IMG/VR virus record: IMGVR_UViG_3300022074_000043
Location: 1-58,031 of that record
Reading direction: 5' to 3' (one strand)
Origin: a virus
Length of the DNA stretch: 58,031 nt
The notes under the pieces were generated by a model that made no database searches, was not told the DNA's origin, and saw only the letters and a program-made list of their open reading frames with translations. Below, one piece after another: positions 37,650-46,915 of this stretch; position 1 is the stretch's first letter; the number at the start of each line of letters is the position of its first letter. The position numbers and the translations under genes were made by a program.

Positions 37650-39510
37650 TCTGTTTGACTTTGAGGATACATGGGTTCCGCCATCGTCGTTCCCTGATCT
37701 AACTAACTGTGACCGCATAGCAATTGATTTGGAAACATGTGATCCAAACCTGACACGGCTCGGTCCCGGCTGGTGCCGTGATGACGGGTACGTTATAGGC
37801 TACGCTGTGGCGGCTGGTGACTTTGTGGGCTACTTCCCTGTACGCCACAAGTCGGGCAACCTGCCTGAGAAGCTGGTAGTAAACTGGCTGAAGAAGCAGT
37901 TAGCTACACCCAAAATTGAGAAGGTCATGCACAACTCTATGTATGACTTGGGCTGGCTACGTTGGGCAGGGATAGAGGTCCAAGGTCCGGTAATCGACAC
38001 CATGATAGCCGCGCCGCTGCTGAACGAGAACCGCCTGTTCTACAACCTGAACTCTTTGTCTAAAGAATATCTGGGTGAAACAAAAAACGAAAAGATGCTA
38101 CGCGCTGCGGCGGAAATGTATGGTGTAGATGCTAAGAGCGGCATGTGGCAGCTAGACTCCAGCTTTGTAGGCAGGTACGCGGAGCAGGACGCTGCTGTAA
38201 CCCTGCGCCTGTGGGACAGGTTGCGTATCGACATTGTGGCAGAAGAGTGTTCATCCATCTTCAAGCTTGAGTCGTCGCTGTTACCTGTGCTGCTAGACAT
38301 AAAGCAGCGCGGTGTTCGGGTAGACACAGATAAAGCGGAGCAAGTCAAAAAGGAATTGCTGTCAAGAGAGAAGACACTACTTAAAGAAATAAAGGAAGAG
38401 ACCGGAGTCACCGTCGAGCCGTGGGTGGCTACATCTGTGGCAAAGGCGTTTGATGCCCTTGGGCTTAAATATCATAGGACAGAAAAGACTGACGCCCCCG
38501 CCTTTACAAAACAGTTTTTGGCGAATCACGAGCATCCAATAGCTAAAAAGATTGTACGTCTTCGTGAGTTTAACAAAGCTAACACCACGTTTGTGGAGAC
38601 TATTCTTGAGCATTCGCATAATGGTCGCATACATTGTGATTTTAACCCTCTTCGTTCAGATGAAGGGGGCACAGTTACAGGACGATTTTCTTCGTCCAAC
38701 CCCAACCTTCAACAGATCCCGGCGCGTGACCCGGAAATAAAAGCAATGATTCGTGGTCTATTTATACCAGAAGAAGGTCACAAGTGGGGAAGTTTTGACT
38801 ACGCATCACAAGAACCGCGCTGGCTGGCACACTACTGTGCACAGATCAAAGGTGCAAACAGATCACCAGAGATAGACGAAGTCGTTGAAATGTACAAGTC
38901 CGGTAATGCTGACTTCCACCAGATGGTGGCAGACATGGCAGGCATTAGCCGCAAGGAAGCAAAGACAGTTAACCTTGGTATCATGTACGGCATGGGGCGT
39001 AAGAAACTGGCTGGTGTGTTAGACGTAACTGAAGATGAGGCCAAGAGTCTGCTGAATAAGTATCACGAGCATGTGCCGTTTGTGAAAGGCATTGCCGACA
39101 TGACAATGAATCACGCTGGGGACAAGGGCAGCATCCGTACAATACTGGGGCGTAAGTGTCGATTTGACAGGTGGGAGCCAAGGTCGTTTGGTTTCCACAA
39201 AGCACTACCACTAGAAGAAGCCGTCGAAGTATACGGCGGTAGGGGCATGATCAAACGTGCGTTTACATACAAGGCGCTGAACAAACTAATCCAAGGTTCA
39301 AGTGCCGACCAAACAAAGAAGGCGATGGTAGATTGTTACAACGAAGGACTGTGTCCTATACTTACAGTGCATGATGAGTTATGCTTTAACATTGAATCCA
39401 AAGAACAGGCGGACAAAGTTGTAGAAATTATGACAACGTGCATACCTGACCTAAATGTGCCCTTTGAAGTTGACACAGCTATTGTAGACAACTGGGGGCA
39501 GGTAGAATGA
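37639..39510 (+). CDS. polA: DNA polymerase I family (family A)
   Basis: From ATG at 37639, 623 aa. Proofreading exonuclease: CDRIAIDLETCDPNL (ExoI), KVMHNSMYDLGWLRW (ExoII) and GRYAEQDAAVTLRLW (ExoIII). Polymerase: LRSDEGGTVTGRFSSSNPNL, motif A GSFDYASQEPRWLAHYCAQI, motif B RKEAKTVNLGIMYGMGRKKL and motif C LTVHDELCF. The site equal to E. coli Phe762 is Leu446. No DnaJ-like Cys domain is visible, unlike HMO-2011. Replicates the phage genome. The start overlaps the previous gene by 11 bases; the stop overlaps the next start (ATGA). Confidence 0.93.
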   Translation: MKADLFDFEDTWVPPSSFPDLTNCDRIAIDLETCDPNLTRLGPGWCRDDGYVIGYAVAAGDFVGYFPVRHKSGNLPEKLVVNWLKKQLATPKIEKVMHNSMYDLGWLRWAGIEVQGPVIDTMIAAPLLNENRLFYNLNSLSKEYLGETKNEKMLRAAAEMYGVDAKSGMWQLDSSFVGRYAEQDAAVTLRLWDRLRIDIVAEECSSIFKLESSLLPVLLDIKQRGVRVDTDKAEQVKKELLSREKTLLKEIKEETGVTVEPWVATSVAKAFDALGLKYHRTEKTDAPAFTKQFLANHEHPIAKKIVRLREFNKANTTFVETILEHSHNGRIHCDFNPLRSDEGGTVTGRFSSSNPNLQQIPARDPEIKAMIRGLFIPEEGHKWGSFDYASQEPRWLAHYCAQIKGANRSPEIDEVVEMYKSGNADFHQMVADMAGISRKEAKTVNLGIMYGMGRKKLAGVLDVTEDEAKSLLNKYHEHVPFVKGIADMTMNHAGDKGSIRTILGRKCRFDRWEPRSFGFHKALPLEEAVEVYGGRGMIKRAFTYKALNKLIQGSSADQTKKAMVDCYNEGLCPILTVHDELCFNIESKEQADKVVEIMTTCIPDLNVPFEVDTAIVDNWGQVE

Positions 39511-39662
39511 ATTGTTGGCATTGTAAAACTGAGCTTATCTGGGGCGGTGACCACGATCTTGAAGAAGAGGATGAGTATTACTCAATGGTCACAAATCTTC
39601 ACTGCCCAACCTGTGAGTCACATGTAGAGGTGTACTACCCAAAGGAAAAAGAAAATGTTTGA
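39507..39662 (+). CDS. Zinc-ribbon small protein (51 aa)
   Basis: ATG overlaps the polymerase stop (ATGA at 39507-39510). MNCWHCKTELIWGGDHDLEE and then LHCPTCESHVEVYYPK: two Cys-x2-Cys pairs around an acidic insert, a zinc ribbon. The stop overlaps the next start by 8 bases. Could modulate the polymerase or host transcription. Below usual size cut-offs but well supported by motif and overlap. Confidence 0.75.
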   Translation: MNCWHCKTELIWGGDHDLEEEDEYYSMVTNLHCPTCESHVEVYYPKEKENV

Positions 39663-39864
39663 AGCGATGGTGTTAGTCTGCATGATGGGCAATCTGCAAG
39701 ATTGTTTTGTGGCTGATGATACACGCGGCCCATACAAGACTATAAATCAGTGTATTGATAGAACCACTGAGATGGCAGCGCAGCTAGTTACGATAAATGA
39801 AGATCATGTGGTTATGGGTGTGCGCTGCGATCCGGCTAAACCACCCGAAGGTTTAGAAACCTGA
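39655..39864 (+). CDS. Small Cys protein with DTRGPYKT motif, early copy
   Basis: 69 aa: MFEAMVLVCMMGNLQDCFVA, DDTRGPYKTINQCIDRTTEM. Paralogue of the late protein at 14813-15016: shared MF start, Cys at residues 9, 17 and 33, identical DTRGPYKT at 22-29, and a final Cys near residue 57. AAAGGA precedes the ATG. It is the last gene of the early operon. Probably acts in the envelope, but unknown. Confidence 0.72.
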   Translation: MFEAMVLVCMMGNLQDCFVADDTRGPYKTINQCIDRTTEMAAQLVTINEDHVVMGVRCDPAKPPEGLET

Positions 39865-40007
39865 CAGGTTTCACCCTGACAACAGTCATCAATCACAGCC
39901 TTACAGTAGTGACACTGTCCGTGTCCGTGCACTTGAACCACTTTTAGGGGTGATTGACAGCGCGGACAGCGATTCTCAGGGACTTGAGGGTGTAATGATA
40001 CGGTCAT
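39804..40007 (-). CDS. Zinc-ribbon protein, last late gene
   Basis: 67 aa. CPRCQSPLKVVQVHGHGQCH and YCKAVIDDCCQGETC give a Cys-x2-Cys...Cys-x2-Cys ribbon. It is convergent with the early operon, overlapping its last gene by 61 bases. Located directly after the endolysin, it is the final gene of late block 2. No strong ribosome site. Probably real from motif and length, function unknown. Confidence 0.6.
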   Translation of the reverse strand: MTVSLHPQVPENRCPRCQSPLKVVQVHGHGQCHYCKAVIDDCCQGETCQVSKPSGGLAGSQRTPITT

Positions 40008-40090
40008 TGTAAATTAGCTCGACGAGAATCGATGTTTTTATTTAACAATTTCAGTGATTTATTACTAAGGAAAACAAGCGTTTTATTTCC

Positions 40091-40543
40091 CTAGTTGTCT
40101 TGTGACAGGTCGCGAATCCGTTTGACCAGCCTTTTAGCCCGGTTCGGAACCTGATCATGCCACCTAGAATCGACCATTTCGTCAGCCATTCTGTGCCAAT
40201 CCCGTGCGTCACACCCAGCTTTCATGCCTTTGAACTTGGACAGACGTGGGTAGCCGAGGTTGAAGCACATGTTGGCGATGACCAACTGAGCTTCTTCTGG
40301 TAGATCGTCGAAGTCGTCGTACAGTCTGTGGCAATCTTCGATGGTGACAAGGATGTCCAGATCGAATACCTGCCGCACCCGCTCTTCTGATACAGGTGTG
40401 CCGACTGGCTGACCGTGTTCTGGGTCAGCATCTTTGATTAAATGCCCGATTCCGAAAGTTGGCAGAGCAAGATGATCTAAATATATCTCGTACTTACAAC
40501 CTTCATCGTCCGCTAATTCTTCGCGTAGCTGATCTTTGTTCAT
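40091..40543 (-). CDS. T4-type lysozyme (endolysin, GH24)
   Basis: 150 aa. The catalytic triad spacing of T4 lysozyme is present: Glu14 (ADDEGCKYEIYLDHLALP), Asp23 and Thr29 (PTFGIGHLIKDADPE). VIANMCFNLGYPRLSKFKGM follows as in phage lysozymes. Cuts the beta-1,4 link of peptidoglycan at the end of infection. No signal peptide, so it needs a holin; the holin-like genes are 25 kb away. Overlaps the upstream gene by 4 bases (ATGA). Confidence 0.88.
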   Translation of the reverse strand: MNKDQLREELADDEGCKYEIYLDHLALPTFGIGHLIKDADPEHGQPVGTPVSEERVRQVFDLDILVTIEDCHRLYDDFDDLPEEAQLVIANMCFNLGYPRLSKFKGMKAGCDARDWHRMADEMVDSRWHDQVPNRAKRLVKRIRDLSQDN

Positions 40544-43500
40544 GCTTGCCTCAATCTCTGTGCTAGTTCCTGATCTCTCGGGTCAGGTAATGTCGTAGGA
40601 CCGATGTTCAAGGGCCGAGGTGGTTGAGCCGGGAAAGTAGCGGGGGCTGCCGAAGGGGCTGGAACAGCCCCCGCTAGTTGCGCTTCAGCAGGAGGAGTTG
40701 CCGAAGCAGCAGAACCTTGAGTGCGTGGTGTCTTTAAAAAATCGTCGCTTATAGTATCAGGTATCCGTGATCTAGCTGCATCTTGTTTAACAATTGGATT
40801 GTTATCTGTTTCCAGATCAACAGAACCACCATCAGCTTTACTTAAAAGATCTTCACCCGTCAAGGGGAGACGCATAAAATCGCGCCGTCTAGCAAAGATT
40901 TCACGCATTGGAAACTCACCACCAAACTCACGGACGTTTTTTCTTGCTTGTTTTTTGACCTCTTCAGATGGTGTAAAGGGTGTAAATATTCCACGCATCA
41001 ATTTATTTACGTTACCAACCTTGGCTTTCTTTAAAGTCTTTCGTATTTCCTGATCGCTCATGCCCAAAGTCCGCATGTCTTTTATCATCCCAAACATTCG
41101 GTTTTGTTCACGGAATAAAACCTGATTTGCTTTTTCATACACAGATAGGATGTTGTCAGGGTTTAAAGCCTGTTCCACACGAGCGGCACGGTTAAATATC
41201 TGGGCTGCACTTGATACAGACCTTTGATATTGATAGCCGCCATACTGAACAATTTTGTCTGACTTTACATCAACTTCGCGTAGACCAGTTAAGATAGATG
41301 CCACTTCTTCTTCTATCTGTCTTACGTTTCCACGCGCATCTCTGCCATCAGGTGAGAATAAAGCCGTAGCTATTCTACCCGGAACAAAGCCCACTTCGCC
41401 ACCAAGTTCTGCTTTTGCTCCAATTGTACCAGCCGTCTGCTCTATGATACCGGGCGTAAAGGCACCAAGTACATGAGCTATACTTTTCGTCCATTGTTCA
41501 TAAGTGGTATCAACTTTAAAATCACCAGAACCCTTGTTGTAGATGACAGCACCTGTTTTTGTCCTGCCGCCCCTGCCTCTTTCGGATACGTCCGCTAGTT
41601 TTTCAAACAGTATGGAGTCTTCCAGAAACGGGCTAGCTAGCTCATGTGTTACGTCAACAAGTGCGCTAGTAAGGAACTTGTCGGTGTCGTACTGGTTCAA
41701 AACACCTTCTCTGTGTGCCTTCATTATAGCTCTGGCTGGACGCATCCAATAATCGTATGGATTGGTGTAACTAAAATCTACATACCCAGTGACATAGTTC
41801 TTGTTGTCTTTGCCTTTTTTAACACTGGTAGGCACTAACGTAGAAGCGCGGCTCCAGTTTGCAACGCGGCGCTGCAATGCGTCCATCTGTTCCTGACCAA
41901 CACCAAGAGCGTACATACCGATACCTTGAACCGCTGGGCCTGCTACACCAACTGTACCCATGAAGCCCAGCAAACGACGCATGCCTATCTCTCTGATTTT
42001 AGATGCCGCTGCCTCTGCTGCTTCTGGACTAAGATTTTTAAAAGCACTGGCGCTAGTTCCTAGTTCTTTCGCCGCGTAGCTCAATGTGTTTGCACTGGTA
42101 CGAATGATTTCAGCGGGGAAGGCAATAAAGTTACCAAGCGGAGCTTTACGCAGCAGCTTAATAGCTTCTGGTACACGCTCATAGTTGGGGACAACATTCT
42201 TAACGATGTCCGCAGCATAAGAATCTAGATCATCAAAGCCCATCTGTCTGGCGTACTGTTCTGCGTTGTTAGCATCACCCATTGCGTTGATTACTTTTTG
42301 ACGTTCAAACTGAAAGTTATAAATCTTCCAAATATCGTCACCACCTTGATACCAACTTTTTGCAAGATCACTTGCGCCCTTGAGTGGCTTTACCGCAGCA
42401 TTATCAATAAGTTGACCCAGCTTATTTCTGCCTAGAGTCCGTCTGATTAGGCCCTTGTCTCTAGTAATATTGACACCCATTTCATCAATATGACCTTTTA
42501 ATGAACCACCAATACCCTCTTCAATAAGCTTGTCCATTTCTTTGATTTGAGTTTGAGTGCCTACGACACCTAGACGTTGTAGCTTGCCGTAAAAAAGTTC
42601 ACGCTGAACATCATCTAACCTGTGTATGCTAGAAAAAACTGTTTGTATTGACTCGCCAAGATTACCGCCCCTACCTAAATTACCTTGAGCCATAGCAAAG
42701 AGTGCTGATGAAGTTACGTTTCTAACCTGTGTAATAGGTGACAGAACTGTCTTAGCAAACTGCACCTGACCTTTAGCTCTAAGAAAGTTTCCATAAGACA
42801 TGCGATATAAAAAGTCGCCGGGAGTACCCCTAGCCAGTGTTAACTGAGTAAGTTCACTGTACATAGATCCACCAATTTTTTCCCCAATTCTACTGGTAAA
42901 TCCGTGTTTTGCGTATGACCCTGTTAAGGCACCGTACTGTATGTCCCCGATTTTATCTAAGTTTGTTATTTCCCCGTCCACTACGTTAGGTTTAGTGCCA
43001 AGTACCTTGTATTGTTTTTTTAGTGGACTTTTATCGGGGATAGATTTAAAGGTTTCGTCAGATATTATTTCGTCACCAACTTTAGATGGGTTGTCGGGGT
43101 CTAAAAACTGTCTAGCTAGATAGTTGTAGTATGAATCGGTAGCGCGGAAACTCGCTAGATCCGTTACTGTTGACATAAATGCATCAATGGGATCTCTTAT
43201 TTCACCCAGCACAGCACGAAGTACGGGCTGATCTAATGGCTTTTTTGTTAACATAGACGTGCGTAATCTGTCGCGTACAACTCTGTCAACGGTTCCGTCT
43301 TGAGCGTTTGGACGTGCAGGCTTTTTGTAGTTTTCAACAAACTGATCAACTATTTGCTTTGCATATTCAGGTCTGACACGAGCATTAATACCGACACCCG
43401 TTGTAAAATCATCTACATCTAGTTTACTGACGAAACGACGATACATATCCAACGCTACGTCTGGATTTTCTTCGTAAAACTTAATAGCGTTGTCGTATGA

Positions 43501-44850
43501 TTCCTTAAACAGGTCTGTCTTAAACCAGTTTGGATCTTCAAACGCAGCATAAGTGCGCCGAATGAACTGAGACAGTTGTTCGTCAATGATTTGTTTTATG
43601 TCTGGAAGAATACCGGACTGCACAAACGGCGAAGAAGCAATAGACGAAGTTAGTCTATCTATTTGTCTTCTTGCTACCAGTGCCTGCTTCTGCATAAAGT
43701 CCGGCAGAAACTGCACAAGATCTTCGTTTCTTGTGACATCTATTTCTTTACCTAGTCTAGAAGCTTCACGTTTGGCACCATCTATAAACCCCGGATCGCG
43801 AGTCAAGAACCCATAGAACAAGTTACCAACTTCTACTTTGTCAAGTCCAGAACCTTCTGTCAGTATGTTTCTAAACTCAGCGTAATCATTCTTACTGCCT
43901 TTGAATGCTTGATTAATTGATCTGTCAATTCTTTTTGCGATTCTGCTTGCTTTTGTAACCTGCTGTTCGATATCACCAACGATCTTGGATCTTTTCTCAA
44001 ATGCGTTAGCTGGCAAAAACCCACGAGAACGCAAACGCCCAAGTATTTGATCCAAAGCTTCACTCATTGGAGTGCCGCCGCTGGTTGCCTTTTGCACAAT
44101 TCTGTTTGTTGCTTCTCCGCCTTTAGCGATGATAGCGTTTAGACCTACAGTGTCGCCAAACTCAGTGGTTGCTTCGACTGCTTCTTTACCCAGAACACCA
44201 ACTGTTTTAAAAATCACAGGCAGCGATGCCGTAACACCCGCCGCTTCTGCGGCAAACTTCAACCTGTTTCCAAACCTACGGGCGGCTTCTTCTCTTCCCG
44301 ACAAGCCAATGTCTTTGCTAGTCATTGTATAACCACGGCCCACGAAGTCACCAATAGTTGTGGTGCCATCGGATGCAACCATACCATCAATAACACCTGC
44401 CGCGCCTATACCTGTAAGCGCAGTTGTTGTCCTGCTAAGATTTCTTAGTTTAGCTAGTTTAGATGCGGCACCAACGGCACCAAGACCGGGTACAGCAAAC
44501 TGTACAAGAGCCTGTGTAATCTCACCAGTCAGTCCAGTAGGGTCAATGCCAAGGTCATCTTTGAGTTGATTTTTAGCTTCTGTGACACGTCTGCTGTAGT
44601 TTGTATCGTTTATAGCATCAGGAACAAGTGCAGCAAGTTCAGCTAAACCAGAGCCAGCTTCAATCAAACCACCGACAACGCCTTCACCAAACTCTTGAAG
44701 CACACCTTCATCAGCCGGGTCTACCGGAACATCCGACCCAGATTGTCTTGGATTTTTTTCAAGATACGTCCTGATTTTAGACATAGCTTCTGCTGGAGAA
44801 GTGCCGTCTGGCAGTTCGTATTTTTGGCCTTCGTATGTAAAGACGGTCAT
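40540..44850 (-). CDS. Very large internal virion (ejection) protein
   Basis: 1436 aa. N-terminus VFTYEGQKYELPDGTSPAEA then glycine-zipper and hydrophobic stretches (GGLIEAGSGLAELAALVPDA, QALVQFAVPGLGAVGAASKL). The central part includes KTVLSPITQVRNVTSSALFA, MAQGNLGRGG, a pattern seen in marine phage internal proteins. Long helices follow (LFREQNRMFGMIKDMRTLGM). The C-terminus is Pro/Ala-rich. By analogy with T7 gp16-like proteins it is likely injected to bridge the envelope; a lytic transglycosylase motif was not found. AGGGG precedes the ATG. Confidence 0.75.
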   Translation of the reverse strand: MTVFTYEGQKYELPDGTSPAEAMSKIRTYLEKNPRQSGSDVPVDPADEGVLQEFGEGVVGGLIEAGSGLAELAALVPDAINDTNYSRRVTEAKNQLKDDLGIDPTGLTGEITQALVQFAVPGLGAVGAASKLAKLRNLSRTTTALTGIGAAGVIDGMVASDGTTTIGDFVGRGYTMTSKDIGLSGREEAARRFGNRLKFAAEAAGVTASLPVIFKTVGVLGKEAVEATTEFGDTVGLNAIIAKGGEATNRIVQKATSGGTPMSEALDQILGRLRSRGFLPANAFEKRSKIVGDIEQQVTKASRIAKRIDRSINQAFKGSKNDYAEFRNILTEGSGLDKVEVGNLFYGFLTRDPGFIDGAKREASRLGKEIDVTRNEDLVQFLPDFMQKQALVARRQIDRLTSSIASSPFVQSGILPDIKQIIDEQLSQFIRRTYAAFEDPNWFKTDLFKESYDNAIKFYEENPDVALDMYRRFVSKLDVDDFTTGVGINARVRPEYAKQIVDQFVENYKKPARPNAQDGTVDRVVRDRLRTSMLTKKPLDQPVLRAVLGEIRDPIDAFMSTVTDLASFRATDSYYNYLARQFLDPDNPSKVGDEIISDETFKSIPDKSPLKKQYKVLGTKPNVVDGEITNLDKIGDIQYGALTGSYAKHGFTSRIGEKIGGSMYSELTQLTLARGTPGDFLYRMSYGNFLRAKGQVQFAKTVLSPITQVRNVTSSALFAMAQGNLGRGGNLGESIQTVFSSIHRLDDVQRELFYGKLQRLGVVGTQTQIKEMDKLIEEGIGGSLKGHIDEMGVNITRDKGLIRRTLGRNKLGQLIDNAAVKPLKGASDLAKSWYQGGDDIWKIYNFQFERQKVINAMGDANNAEQYARQMGFDDLDSYAADIVKNVVPNYERVPEAIKLLRKAPLGNFIAFPAEIIRTSANTLSYAAKELGTSASAFKNLSPEAAEAAASKIREIGMRRLLGFMGTVGVAGPAVQGIGMYALGVGQEQMDALQRRVANWSRASTLVPTSVKKGKDNKNYVTGYVDFSYTNPYDYWMRPARAIMKAHREGVLNQYDTDKFLTSALVDVTHELASPFLEDSILFEKLADVSERGRGGRTKTGAVIYNKGSGDFKVDTTYEQWTKSIAHVLGAFTPGIIEQTAGTIGAKAELGGEVGFVPGRIATALFSPDGRDARGNVRQIEEEVASILTGLREVDVKSDKIVQYGGYQYQRSVSSAAQIFNRAARVEQALNPDNILSVYEKANQVLFREQNRMFGMIKDMRTLGMSDQEIRKTLKKAKVGNVNKLMRGIFTPFTPSEEVKKQARKNVREFGGEFPMREIFARRRDFMRLPLTGEDLLSKADGGSVDLETDNNPIVKQDAARSRIPDTISDDFLKTPRTQGSAASATPPAEAQLAGAVPAPSAAPATFPAQPPRPLNIGPTTLPDPRDQELAQRLRQA

Positions 44851-44859
44851 CTAAAGCCC

Positions 44860-46116
44860 CTAGGATGTTGCGTCTTCGTTACCTGTTAGCGGAATAGTGT
44901 CTGAACTTCCGGCATTACCTGATGATTGTCCTGTTGCAAGATCATTAAGAAGTGCGTTTATCTGATCAGCCGTTATTTCACCTGATAGTATTTTTGAAAC
45001 TAAATCTGTGTCTCTGGCTAACAGACGTGCCACAGCTTCAGGGATGTTTCTTGCCATTAGGGCCTGTGCAGCCTGCACTTCAGCACCCGGTGTTTTAGCA
45101 GAAGACATATTATACAAAGCCAAAGAATCTTCAAAGCTTTTTCCTGTCCTTGCCATGATTGCTTCAACTTCGCGGATCATCTTTGGATCTTGATCCAGTT
45201 CAGCTTGCTGTAGGGCGGCGGTGATAGAAAGTTTATCCAACGCCAGTTCACGAGCGGCAGCGTTAGCAGCGGCAGCGTCTTCTTGTGACAACACACGTTC
45301 AGCAGCAGCCATGTTGATCTTCTGCTCCTGCTCACGCTCATCCTGTTTTCCGCTAGCAAAAGTACCAAGGACCGAGGACAAAGCTGAAACGGCGTCCTGA
45401 CTCATGCTACCCGTTCCGCTACCTGCGGCGAACTTCAGGCCACCAAGCATCATCAAGAAGTCACGGTCTGTTCTTACGTCCTTGGCCTGTGTTACACCTG
45501 CTTCAACTAAAAAGTCTTTAGCTTCTTGGAATTTTTGTTTGCGTGTCTTTTTATCAGCATCTTCGGTTCCACTCATACCAGCAATTCTATCTAGGAGTTC
45601 ATCCATGGCGCTCTTTGCAGGTTTTTTGCCTTTTTTATCGTCTGGAGACTTGTCTGTTACACCACCAGTTTTTGGCTTGGGCTGGATAAATGAATCAGGA
45701 ACATCGTCTAATATACCGGGGGCACTACCGCCAATTCTTCTTGACTCTTCCGCTTCGTCATCGCTTCTTTGGTTTGTTGGTGGTGTCATACCCGGATCTG
45801 TTTGCGGTCCTACACCTTCAAACTCACCTTGATTTGTTGTGGTTCCACGGTTACGGGCAGCTAACTCAGTGGGGCTAAGAACAGGAACAGGCCCACTAAG
45901 ATCGATCACTGGATTTTGCGTGGCTACCTGTCTACGATTAACCAAACCCTGATCAATAAAAGGATTTCCTGTTGTGGATGTGGCTTTTATTAGCTCTGGG
46001 CCAGATGCATTAATACCAACAGGACCACGAGCCATTGCAGCCCGTTGCTGTGGCGTAGTAAACATTCTGCGGTTTAGTACAGGATTTCTGAGTCTACCTA
46101 GTTCGTCACGAATCAC
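44860..46116 (-). CDS. Late structural/internal protein
   Basis: 418 aa with GTG start behind TAGGAGATAGTCA. Disordered, Pro/Gly/Asp-rich first 150 residues (RGPVGINASGPELIKATS region), then a helical section (GTEDADKKTRKQKFQEAKDF, VTQAKDVRTDRDFLMMLGGL, DKLSITAALQQAELDQDPKM). Not recognised by family, but the order suggests one of the internal core proteins between ejection proteins. No enzyme motif. Confidence 0.68.
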   Translation of the reverse strand: MIRDELGRLRNPVLNRRMFTTPQQRAAMARGPVGINASGPELIKATSTTGNPFIDQGLVNRRQVATQNPVIDLSGPVPVLSPTELAARNRGTTTNQGEFEGVGPQTDPGMTPPTNQRSDDEAEESRRIGGSAPGILDDVPDSFIQPKPKTGGVTDKSPDDKKGKKPAKSAMDELLDRIAGMSGTEDADKKTRKQKFQEAKDFLVEAGVTQAKDVRTDRDFLMMLGGLKFAAGSGTGSMSQDAVSALSSVLGTFASGKQDEREQEQKINMAAAERVLSQEDAAAANAAARELALDKLSITAALQQAELDQDPKMIREVEAIMARTGKSFEDSLALYNMSSAKTPGAEVQAAQALMARNIPEAVARLLARDTDLVSKILSGEITADQINALLNDLATGQSSGNAGSSDTIPLTGNEDATS

Positions 46117-46126
46117 TGACTATCTC

Positions 46127-46915
46127 CTAACCAAAGTAGTTGTAGGCACCAAGGCCAGCTATACCAAGACCTGCAAGCTGCTGCATTGTGCTTGGATCTG
46201 GTGTGGACTGTGTGCTGGTTGTCTGCTGCAATGCAGGTACACCACGGAAGATGTCTGACAAGAAGCCAATCTCTTGGTACGGAAGCGCTTGCTGTGCCAA
46301 TAGGTTTTGACGTGCGGCATCCAGTTCAGTTTGAGTCTGACCCTGCATCAAGCTACCGATTCCAAGAAGCGTATTAATGTCCTGCACACCCATCTGCTGT
46401 GCGGCTGTACCCAACTGACCAAATCTTGCAGAGGCTTGCTGTGCAGCTTGCTGCGCTTGTTGAAACCCTGAAGCCCGAAGCTGACCAGCGGTTCTAGCCT
46501 GCTGCTCTAACGTACCACGAGCCAACTCACCAGATGCTACGGCTGAACGAGAACCACCAAAGGCTCCTGCACCAAGAGCCTGACCAGCTAGCTGACCTTG
46601 CTGCATAGCACCACCACGAGCTATGTCTTGCAAAGACTGATCTACAACAGTGCTTTCATATGGATTCATAAATGCGGCTGCGCCACCCGGCCCAGCAAAT
46701 TGAGTTGCTGCATCTAGATATGGCTGATAGGCACCAACACCAGCGCCAGCTAATTGTGCCGCTTGCTGCTGCTGTTCAGACAGGCCAGCAACTTGCATTG
46801 GCGCATAAGGCATTCCTGTGCCTTTTAGCGCCTTTGCCTGTGCAAATATGTCAGCTAGATACTGTTCCTGAAACGGGGCAAGTCTTTGGGTTACTTCTTG
46901 TGTTTGTGTTGCCAT
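46127..46915 (-). CDS. Gln/Ala-rich internal virion protein
   Basis: 262 aa, helical with Gln/Ala runs (GLSEQQQQAAQLAGAGVGAY, TAGQLRASGFQQAQQAAQQA, SARFGQLGTAAQQMGV). A motif GQALGAGAFGGSRSAVASGE recurs in podovirus core proteins. Ends in LAGLGIAGLGAYNYFG, a membrane-like glycine zipper. Likely an ejection protein of the P22 gp7/gp20 or T7 gp14 kind, by composition and place. Confidence 0.72.
   Translation of the reverse strand: MATQTQEVTQRLAPFQEQYLADIFAQAKALKGTGMPYAPMQVAGLSEQQQQAAQLAGAGVGAYQPYLDAATQFAGPGGAAAFMNPYESTVVDQSLQDIARGGAMQQGQLAGQALGAGAFGGSRSAVASGELARGTLEQQARTAGQLRASGFQQAQQAAQQASARFGQLGTAAQQMGVQDINTLLGIGSLMQGQTQTELDAARQNLLAQQALPYQEIGFLSDIFRGVPALQQTTSTQSTPDPSTMQQLAGLGIAGLGAYNYFG

Noticed and set aside
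37639-39510. DnaJ-type zinc domain inside DNA polymerase, as in HMO-2011
   Set aside because: No CxxCxGxG repeats are present in the protein; the separate zinc ribbon after it is a different type.
39856-39872. 7-bp hairpin GAAACCT-GAC-AGGTTTC at the end of the early operon
   Set aside because: No T run follows, and it includes a stop codon, so it is not called a terminator.
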